From contig CAIXUE010000311.1 in NCBI GenBank assembly GCA_903922545.1, positions 1 through 7,537 on the forward strand: a stretch of DNA of 7,537 nucleotides, read 5' to 3'. Positions 1-5,105 of this stretch are shown here, piece by piece. The notes below the pieces were generated by a model. That model saw only the letters and a program-made list of their open reading frames with translations. It was not told the DNA's origin and ran no database searches. How positions within the stretch are numbered: the stretch's first letter is position 1; every line of letters begins with the position of its first letter. Source of the DNA: an uncultured Alphaproteobacteria bacterium (GTDB lineage: Bacteria; Pseudomonadota; Alphaproteobacteria; Micropepsales; Micropepsaceae). A program made the translations under genes and the position numbers.

Positions 1-72
1 GCGGTCTATCTGATCCTGATCGGGCTGGCGGGCCTGTTTCCCCACATGTTCAGCGGCACCCTTTCCACCTAG
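1..72 (+). CDS. C-terminal end of an unidentified membrane protein (partial)
   Basis: Reading frame 1 is open from the window edge to a TAG at 70-72 and gives 23 residues, beginning AVYLILIGLAGLF and ending HMFSGTLST. The first 13 or so residues are strongly hydrophobic and look like the end of a transmembrane helix, followed by a short polar tail. That makes this probably the 3' end of an inner-membrane protein. Support for it being coding comes from the next gene, whose Shine-Dalgarno overlaps this stop codon, an arrangement typical of adjacent co-transcribed genes. The fragment is too short to assign a family, and I do not recognise it. Confidence 0.6.
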   Translation, partial: AVYLILIGLAGLFPHMFSGTLST

Positions 73-75
73 GAG
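71..75 (+). promoter_or_regulatory. Ribosome binding site overlapping the upstream stop codon
   Basis: AGGAG lies 5 bases before the ATG at 81 and shares two bases with the TAG stop at 70-72 of the preceding frame. It fixes the start of the small DSFPASDPPS protein and suggests that the two genes are translated from one message. Confidence 0.7.
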
Positions 76-80
76 CAAAC

Positions 81-371
81 ATGACCGAACTGCACCCCAC
101 CCCCACGCCCAAGGTTGTTCATCCGTCCGGCCAGAAAGTGCCGGAGCATCTTTCCACAGCCAAAACCGCCGTGACCAAGGAAGAGAAGATAGACCAGCAG
201 ATGGCGGATTCCTTCCCCGCCAGCGATCCGCCGTCTTTTTCCGGCGGCAATCATACCATCGGCGCGCCGGTGGAACGCGAAAGCGATGCGCCCACGCCCG
301 AGACGCATGAAGTGAAAGCGGCGGAGAAAAAGGTCAAAAGCGGCGACGCCAAGGTCCCCGATACGTATTAA
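81..371 (+). CDS. Small disordered protein with DSFPASDPPS motif, function unknown
   Basis: A 96-residue protein that starts at an ATG with a good Shine-Dalgarno 5 bases upstream and ends at TAA (369-371). The middle holds the motif ADSFPASDPPS at residues 42-52, preceded by a charged stretch (KEEKIDQQM, residues 33-41) and followed by IGAP (residues 60-63). This motif order occurs in many short proteobacterial proteins that are annotated only as hypothetical; that is from memory and unchecked. The N-terminus is rich in Pro, Thr and His, and the C-terminus is rich in Lys and Glu. There is no signal peptide, membrane segment or cysteine, so most of it is likely unstructured and cytoplasmic. 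It follows a membrane-protein gene by 8 bases and is probably co-transcribed with it. An antisense frame of similar length covers the same bases, but the motif and ribosome site favour this strand. I assign no function. Confidence 0.85.
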   Translation: MTELHPTPTPKVVHPSGQKVPEHLSTAKTAVTKEEKIDQQMADSFPASDPPSFSGGNHTIGAPVERESDAPTPETHEVKAAEKKVKSGDAKVPDTY

Positions 372-383
372 TCCCCCCTCTGT

Positions 384-403
384 CACAGCTCGGGCCGGCT
401 GTG
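384..403. repeat. Inverted repeat in convergent intergenic gap
   Basis: CACAGC (384-389) and GCTGTG (398-403) form a perfect 6-bp stem around the 8-base spacer TCGGGCCG. An overlapping alternative hairpin, CGGC-TGT-GCCG, covers 396-406. The element lies 12 bases past the stop of the small protein, in the convergent gap with dsbD. No T-run follows on either strand, so it is not a standard intrinsic terminator. With the larger hairpin at 428-454 it may be part of a REP-like intergenic repeat. Confidence 0.5.
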
Positions 404-427
404 CCGACACCTCGCTGCGACATCTCC

Positions 428-454
428 CCCCGCCAAGGGCTTCGCCCTGCGGGG
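428..454. terminator. Strong GC-rich hairpin between convergent genes (no U-tract)
   Basis: The outer stem pairs CCCCGC (428-433) with GCGGGG (449-454). After a two-base bulge (CA, 434-435), the inner stem pairs AGGGC (436-440) with GCCCT (444-448) around a TTC loop. This makes eleven base pairs, nearly all G-C. It lies in the 104-base gap (372-475) where the plus-strand small gene and dsbD end tail to tail, so it could stop or shield transcripts from both sides. Neither strand has a run of T after the stem, so intrinsic termination is uncertain. A palindromic intergenic repeat or an mRNA 3'-end stabiliser are alternatives. Confidence 0.45.
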
Positions 455-475
455 AGTAGAAAGCCGGAGCGTGCG

Positions 476-2557
476 TCAGCTACCGAGAGTAGAGAGCACA
501 CCGGATTCTGTGAGGATCTGCGGCAGGATCACCGGCTTGTCGGCGCCGGGCGCGTAATAGAGGTACATCGGCACGCCGGAGCGGCCATTCTCATCCAGCA
601 GATGGGTGATGGCCGCGTCGCGGTTGGTCCAGTCGGCCACCATGTAGGCGATATGCTTTTGCGCGAAGGCGGCCTTCACCGGATCGCGCGACAGGACCGC
701 CTGTTCATTGACCAGACAGGTAATGCACCAGGCGGCGGTGGCGTCGAGGAACACCGGTTGGCCCGAGGCGCGCAGGGAGGCGAGTTTTTCGGCGCTGAAT
801 TTCTGGCTGTTGAGCGAAGCGGTGGCGGAAGGCGCGCTCATGCCTGACAAAAGCGAAAGCCCATAGAGCGCCGCGACCAAAATCAGCCCCGCCGCAACAG
901 TGCCAAGCCCGCGGCCGCGCGGGCTCATATCCCGCGTGATGCCCCACAGCCAGGCGGCCATGGCCAGCGCCACAAAGGCCGCCGTCAGAACCGCCACGCC
1001 ATTGGGGCCAGCTTCCTGCGCCAGAACCCAGGTGAGCCAGGCGGCCGCGCCATACATGGGGAAAGCCAGAAACTGTTTCAGCCGCAGCATCCAGGGGCCC
1101 GGCCGGGGCAGGAAAGACAGCAAGGAAGGGCGCAGGCCCAGGATCATGAATGGCAGGGCAAAACCCACGCCCAGCGACAGGAAAATCAAAAGTGCGGAGG
1201 CGGCGCTTTGCGTCAGCGCATAGCCCAGCGCCGCCGCCATGAAGGGCGCGGTGCAGGGCGCGGCCACCGCGACGGCCAGCACGCCGGTGAAGAACGGTCC
1301 AACCCAGCCGCCGCGGGCGGTAAGCCCCTCACCCGCCGTGATGGTGCCAAATTCAAACAGGCCCGACAGGTTCAGACCCACCGCGAAAATCAAAATCGCG
1401 AACGCCGCCACCGCGATGGGCGATTGCAGCTGAAAGCCCCAGCCCACCGCCTGACCGCCCTGGCGCAGCGCCACGATCACCAGGCCGAACACCAGGAAGC
1501 TGGCGATGGCGCCGGCGGCATAGGAAAAGCCTTCACGCATCGCTTCGGATTTTTCCTTGGACCCATGGCCCGCAAGCGCCAGTGCCTTCATCGCCAGAAT
1601 CGGTAGCACGCAGGGCATGGCGTTCAGGATCAGCCCGCCAACAAAGGCAAAGGCGATGGCCAGCAACAGGGAAATATCGGTGGTCGCGGCGCCGCCGCCG
1701 GCGTTGCCAAAATCGGCATCCGGCGCGGGGCCGGATGCGGCCGCCACGGTCAGCGCCTGCACCGAACCATCGGAAGATTTCAGCACCAGCACGCCGTCCA
1801 GCACTTTGCCGGGGGCAAAGCCTTTGTCTGGCGTCACACGCAGTACCAGCCCATCCTTGGTGAAGCCCATGGTCTGGGGCGCGGGATTTTTGATGGTGGA
1901 AACGCTGGATGGAAAGAACACCGCATTGACCGGATGCGCCGAGGCCAGCGCGGGCGCCTGGACATAAATGTCCAGCGGGGCATTGGCCGTGGCCGCGCCA
2001 GATGTGGTGATGGGCCAGGGTGACGTCACTGGCAGGGCGGCGCGGGCGGCGGCAAAGTCTTTCGCCACGGCCGGATCAGCCGTGCCATCGCCAATTTTGA
2101 TGGGCAAAGTCAGGTCTGCGTTCTGTGGCACGCAGACCTGCTGGCAAACCAGGAAATGTGCCGTGGCTTTCAGCGAGATGGTGTCGCCGGTTTTGGCGTC
2201 GGCCGGCACCGCGACATCGGTGAGGAGCCAGACCTTGCCCTCATAGCCGTAATCCATGAACGGCCCCACCGGCAGCCGTTGCGGCGTGGCCCATTGCAGG
2301 GCGCTCGCCTTCCAGCCCGTGGGCAGCACCCAATCCACCGCCGTGGGTTGGCCGACATCGCCCGCATTGAGCCAATAAGTATGCCAGCCGGGGCGGATCA
2401 CCTGTTCCAGGGCGATGGTGAAGTTGCTGCCGGGTTTGGCGCTTTGCTGTTCGGCCACCAGGCGGGCGGCGACGCGGTCGCTATGGTCGTCTGTTTGCGC
2501 CAAGGCGGGCGCGGCGAAGGCCAGAAAAAGCGCGGCGGCGGCAAGCAAGCGGGTCAT
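476..2557 (-). CDS. dsbD: Thiol:disulfide interchange protein DsbD (ScsB-like, three-module)
   Basis: Inner-membrane protein of 693 residues that carries electrons from cytoplasmic thioredoxin to periplasmic thiol proteins. Residues 1-20 form a signal peptide ending ALA-Q. The periplasmic N-terminal module (about 21-290) has the redox pair C138/C142 (CQQVC). The membrane module (about 295-570, roughly eight helices) has C315 in MPCVLP and C435 in PCTAPFM. The C-terminal thioredoxin-like module (about 585-693) has C611/C614 in WCITC and a Val-Pro at 662-663 in place of the cis-Pro. These six are the only cysteines in the protein. The N-terminal part is longer than in E. coli DsbD, which fits the ScsB-like branch. 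The frame stays open upstream to 2920, but that part is antisense to rsmD and has no protein-like features. The start at 2557 puts the signal peptide at the N-terminus, with AGGCGG just before the ATG. It is transcribed divergently from rsmD. Confidence 0.95.
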   Translation of the reverse strand: MTRLLAAAALFLAFAAPALAQTDDHSDRVAARLVAEQQSAKPGSNFTIALEQVIRPGWHTYWLNAGDVGQPTAVDWVLPTGWKASALQWATPQRLPVGPFMDYGYEGKVWLLTDVAVPADAKTGDTISLKATAHFLVCQQVCVPQNADLTLPIKIGDGTADPAVAKDFAAARAALPVTSPWPITTSGAATANAPLDIYVQAPALASAHPVNAVFFPSSVSTIKNPAPQTMGFTKDGLVLRVTPDKGFAPGKVLDGVLVLKSSDGSVQALTVAAASGPAPDADFGNAGGGAATTDISLLLAIAFAFVGGLILNAMPCVLPILAMKALALAGHGSKEKSEAMREGFSYAAGAIASFLVFGLVIVALRQGGQAVGWGFQLQSPIAVAAFAILIFAVGLNLSGLFEFGTITAGEGLTARGGWVGPFFTGVLAVAVAAPCTAPFMAAALGYALTQSAASALLIFLSLGVGFALPFMILGLRPSLLSFLPRPGPWMLRLKQFLAFPMYGAAAWLTWVLAQEAGPNGVAVLTAAFVALAMAAWLWGITRDMSPRGRGLGTVAAGLILVAALYGLSLLSGMSAPSATASLNSQKFSAEKLASLRASGQPVFLDATAAWCITCLVNEQAVLSRDPVKAAFAQKHIAYMVADWTNRDAAITHLLDENGRSGVPMYLYYAPGADKPVILPQILTESGVLSTLGS

Positions 2558-2618
2558 GGGCCGCCTATACCATCCTTCCCGTTCGGCCGCTAATGTCCCG
2601 AATCTTATAGAGGATTTT
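2558..2618. promoter_or_regulatory. Divergent intergenic region of dsbD and rsmD
   Basis: These 61 bases separate the start codons of two genes that point away from each other, so promoters for both should lie here or reach into the coding ends. It is AT-richer than its surroundings near rsmD, and contains CTTATAG (2604-2610) and, on the minus strand, GGTATAGG (2567-2574). Both resemble -10 boxes, but each lies very close to a start codon, and I see no convincing -35 partner. The location is sound, but no specific promoter can be named. Confidence 0.4.
2609..2614 (+). promoter_or_regulatory. Ribosome binding site of rsmD
   Basis: AGAGGA lies 4 bases before the ATG at 2619 and decides the start. 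The frame is open further upstream, but that part lies antisense to the dsbD signal peptide and has no comparable site. Confidence 0.7.
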
Positions 2619-3188
2619 ATGCGGGTCACGGGCGGGACATTGGGGGGACGGCGGCTGGTGGCGCCCGAGGACGCCCGCGTGCGCCCCACATCGGACCGCA
2701 CCCGCCAGGCCATGTTCAACATATTGGCGCACCGCGATTTCGGGCTTGGTTTTACGCTGGAAAATATTGCCGTGGCCGACCTGTTCGCCGGCACAGGCGC
2801 CTTGGGGATCGAGGCTGTGTCGCGGGGGGCGCGGTTTTGCCTGATGGTGGATGACGATGCCGACAGCCGCGCCCTGGTGCGGGAAAATATCGAGGCCCTG
2901 GGCCTGACCGGCGTCACCAAAATCTGGCGGCGCGACGCGACTGACCTGGGGCCATGCGGCGCAGGGGCGGGCGGACCATTCGGGCTGGTGTTTCTGGATC
3001 CGCCCTACGCCAAGAATTTGATACCGCCGGCTCTGAAAAGCCTGCGCGATGGCGGCTGGCTGACGGCGGGCGCACTGTTGGTGGCGGAAACGTCGAAAGG
3101 CGAAGACATCACGGCGGACGGGTTCACGATTTTGGACCGGCGCGATTATGGCGAGACCGAAATCGCCTTCCTGACGCCGGCGGTCTAG
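2619..3188 (+). CDS. rsmD: 16S rRNA (guanine(966)-N(2))-methyltransferase RsmD
   Basis: Cytoplasmic SAM-dependent methyltransferase of 189 residues, the usual length for the family. RsmD methylates N2 of G966 in 16S rRNA during assembly of the small ribosomal subunit. The sequence shows the conserved N-terminal segment RPTSDRTRQAMFNIL (22-36), the SAM-binding glycine loop DLFAGTGALGIEA (54-66), and the catalytic motif FLDPPY (125-130), a form of the N/D-PPY signature of exocyclic amine methyltransferases. It opens with MRVTGGTLGGRRL, typical of the family, which supports the start at 2619. It is divergent from dsbD and convergent with the downstream secreted-protein gene. The two stop codons overlap: TAG at 3186-3188 here and TAG on the minus strand at 3185-3187. 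I see nothing defective in it. Confidence 0.96.
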   Translation: MRVTGGTLGGRRLVAPEDARVRPTSDRTRQAMFNILAHRDFGLGFTLENIAVADLFAGTGALGIEAVSRGARFCLMVDDDADSRALVRENIEALGLTGVTKIWRRDATDLGPCGAGAGGPFGLVFLDPPYAKNLIPPALKSLRDGGWLTAGALLVAETSKGEDITADGFTILDRRDYGETEIAFLTPAV

Positions 3189-4099
3189 CGGGGCGGAATG
3201 GCTTTGGCCATTTCGGCTGCGATCTGGTCCTGCTGGATTTTCAGCTTCGCCCCAGGATCCATTTTATAGACACCGCGCAGATAGGCGATGTCGGTGGGCG
3301 TGATCTGGTCCGGCTTTAGTTTGTCGTCACAAGACGACAAAAGATTGGTGATGCTGGGCATCAGCTGGCAATCGCCATAATCCTCGGACCGCGACAGAGC
3401 CAGCATGGCGACATAATCGGCGATTTCACCAACCCGGTAATGGCGCGTCGCGGCGGAATCCACGATGATCGTGGCATAGAGCAGATCGCTGGCAACGTCG
3501 TTACGGCCGCGCCAACCGCCCACGCTCTCAAGCGGCGCGGTATTGGTGCCGCCAATGTGGGGCGGACAACCGCCGCCGCAATCGTCAATAACGAGATCAG
3601 CATCCTTATCGAGAAACACCGTACCGCGATTGTCCTGGATGCCGGTCACATACCAAGCCTGAATGGAATGGCTGACGGTCTTTGTACCGTGATAGCCCAG
3701 CGCCTCTGCATTCTTGGCATGGAGTGCATCCAGATAGGATTGTGGTTGCGGCGTCACGGCAACAATCAGGTTGGGCTTGCACCCCTTGCCCTTCAGTGGC
3801 GCGTTCACCTCGCCCGCAATCTTGCGGAACCGGGCTTCCATCACCGTCACATATTGCGGCGCCAGTCCTTCAAAAACTGGGCACACACCCACTTGCCAAC
3901 GTGAAATCTGGTCCGTAAGCACAGACGGCATAGCGTAAGAACCTACAAAATCATGCGCCACCGCATTAGGCGTGACACCAGTATGGTACCTCGACGCGGT
4001 GACGATCACCTGTTCGATTGTCTGGTCCGTTGCGGGCTGCGCAGCGGCACTGCAGGCCAACGCGCAGAACAACATTGCCATGACCGATTGCCGGATCAT
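3185..4099 (-). CDS. Predicted secreted protein of unknown function, paralogue 2 of a tandem pair
   Basis: A 304-residue protein. Residues 1-20 look like a Sec signal peptide (hydrophobic core, then SAAA-Q). The mature N-terminus contains QTIEQVIVTASR (26-37), resembling the start of TonB-dependent receptors, but no plug or barrel follows. Other blocks shared with the gene at 4096-5052 are RW..G.CP (67-74), QPQ..LD (118-124), KNA..LGYH (129-137), QAWYVTG (147-153), ADYVAMLALSR (227-237) and LRGVYKMDPGA (274-284). C73, C107, C244 and C257 align with cysteines in the paralogue and could form disulfides. C174 and C178 (CGGGC) occur only here, in a divergent middle segment. Identity with the paralogue is about 40 percent by eye. 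The start at 4099 overlaps the upstream stop as ATGA, and the ribosome site is weak, so translational coupling is likely. I recognise no named family; similar proteins may exist as hypothetical entries in Alphaproteobacteria. Confidence 0.9.
   Translation of the reverse strand: MIRQSVMAMLFCALACSAAAQPATDQTIEQVIVTASRYHTGVTPNAVAHDFVGSYAMPSVLTDQISRWQVGVCPVFEGLAPQYVTVMEARFRKIAGEVNAPLKGKGCKPNLIVAVTPQPQSYLDALHAKNAEALGYHGTKTVSHSIQAWYVTGIQDNRGTVFLDKDADLVIDDCGGGCPPHIGGTNTAPLESVGGWRGRNDVASDLLYATIIVDSAATRHYRVGEIADYVAMLALSRSEDYGDCQLMPSITNLLSSCDDKLKPDQITPTDIAYLRGVYKMDPGAKLKIQQDQIAAEMAKAIPPR
3320..3341. repeat. Perfect 9-bp inverted repeat inside a coding region
   Basis: TTTGTCGTC (3320-3328) and GACGACAAA (3333-3341) are exact reverse complements around the 4-base loop ACAA. 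The repeat lies near the 3' end of the second secreted-protein gene, in codons for the SSCDDK segment that includes the conserved C257. No T-run follows on either strand. It may be chance, or it may affect mRNA structure or decay. Confidence 0.6.
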
Positions 4100-5052
4100 G
4101 GCCCGCTTCTGACCGAGATTGTCTTGGCCATCTCTCCGGCGATCTGGTCTTGCTGCACCTGCAAAGTGGCGCCGGGGTCCATTTTGTAAACCCCGCGCAG
4201 GAATCCGATATCGCTGGCGCTGATCGCATCCGGTTTGTTGGCGCAGGACGGCGCCCACAGATTGATGATGCTGGGCACGGCCTGACAGCTTTCATCGCCC
4301 TGCAGCCGCGACAGCGCCAGCATGGCGGCATAATCAGCCACCGCGCCCAGGGTCATGGCGCCGGTCTGGTTGGAATCGGCGATGATGAAAACGCCCAGAA
4401 TATCGCTGGTCACTTCCGGCCGGGCTTTCCAGCCCTGAATATTGCTGAGCGGAATGCCATAGGTGGTGGCGAAACCCAGCGTGGTGGGGCCGACCGGCGA
4501 GGTGTTCAGCGTGCCACCACCATTGGTGAATTGGATAGCGCCGCTTACGTCTTGATCGGCCTCGGTCTTGCCGTCTATGTCGGTGGTGCCGGTGACATAC
4601 CAGGCCTGCACCGCATGGTTGATGGTATCGGCGGGGTGATAGCCCAGCACCGTTGCATTCTTCCGGCGCACACTGTCCAGCATCTGTTGCGGCTGGTCAG
4701 TAAAGAACACTTCCACATTCGACTGGCAGGGTTCGTCCAGCACCGGCGCGCCGACCTGTTTGGCCAGTTCGCGGATGCGTTCGATGACATAGGTGTTGAG
4801 ATTGCGGGTCGAAAGCCCATCCACCCGAGGACAGATGCCAGTGCGCCAGCGAGCGATTTCATTGAGCAGAGAACTGGGCGCGGCGATCGAACGGATCACC
4901 TGATGGGCGATGCTGTCGGGCGTGATGGCGAAATCCAGCCGGGGCGCGGTGACGATGACCCGTTCAATAGTCTGGCCGGGCACGTTTTGCGCCGCGGCGG
5001 GCGCCGCGCATGCAAACCCCAGCAATGCCGACAGAACCGCGAAACGCTTCAT
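4096..5052 (-). CDS. Predicted secreted protein of unknown function, paralogue 1 of a tandem pair
   Basis: A 318-residue protein with a signal peptide at about 1-21 (hydrophobic core, then APAAA-Q), so it is probably periplasmic or outer-membrane associated. QTIERVIVTAPR (27-38) resembles the N-terminus of TonB-dependent receptors, yet the protein is too short for a barrel. Blocks shared with its neighbour are RW.TGICP (68-75), FFTDQPQQMLD (116-126), KNATVLGYH (131-139), QAWYVTG (149-155), ADYAAMLALSR (239-249) and LRGVYKMDPGA (285-295), with a Gln-rich end near 298-303. C74, C109, C256 and C270 align with cysteines of the paralogue. There are no lipobox, zinc motif or membrane helices after the signal peptide. 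The frame is open upstream into mutL, but the ATG at 5052 has GGAGG 4 bases upstream and opens the signal peptide. It follows mutL by 53 bases on the same strand. I recognise no named family and do not assign a function. Confidence 0.91.
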   Translation of the reverse strand: MKRFAVLSALLGFACAAPAAAQNVPGQTIERVIVTAPRLDFAITPDSIAHQVIRSIAAPSSLLNEIARWRTGICPRVDGLSTRNLNTYVIERIRELAKQVGAPVLDEPCQSNVEVFFTDQPQQMLDSVRRKNATVLGYHPADTINHAVQAWYVTGTTDIDGKTEADQDVSGAIQFTNGGGTLNTSPVGPTTLGFATTYGIPLSNIQGWKARPEVTSDILGVFIIADSNQTGAMTLGAVADYAAMLALSRLQGDESCQAVPSIINLWAPSCANKPDAISASDIGFLRGVYKMDPGATLQVQQDQIAGEMAKTISVRSGP

Positions 5053-5056
5053 GGCG

Positions 5057-5061
5057 CCTCC
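5057..5061 (-). promoter_or_regulatory. Ribosome binding site of the first secreted-protein gene
   Basis: On the minus strand GGAGG lies 4 bases before the ATG at 5052, within GGTGGAGG. It is the clearest Shine-Dalgarno of the minus-strand cluster and supports 5052 as the start rather than in-frame positions inside mutL. Confidence 0.75.
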
Positions 5062-5105
5062 ACCAGCCAGTCTAGGCGTGGGCCCAGGCTTCCGGCAAGG
5101 CGGGG

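Noticed and set aside
69..410. A 113-codon minus-strand frame opposite the small DSFPASDPPS gene
   Set aside because: The plus-strand gene has a known motif and a well-placed AGGAG, while the minus-strand product has no recognisable features.
401..847. A 148-codon plus-strand open frame opposite the end of dsbD
   Set aside because: It covers the thioredoxin-like module of dsbD in antisense, starts inside the intergenic hairpin region, and has no protein-like motif or ribosome site.
2558..2920. Open frame extending the dsbD reading frame 121 codons upstream
   Set aside because: It lies antisense to rsmD, is rich in Arg, Ser and Pro without domain features, and would bury the signal peptide. 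The start at 2557 explains the protein fully.
4050..5052. Possible lipoprotein signals in the secreted pair (cysteines in the signal peptides)
   Set aside because: The residues before the cysteines (GFA-C and ALA-C) do not give the Leu-[Ala/Ser/Thr]-[Gly/Ala]-Cys order of a lipobox. The AAA-Q sites fit signal peptidase I.
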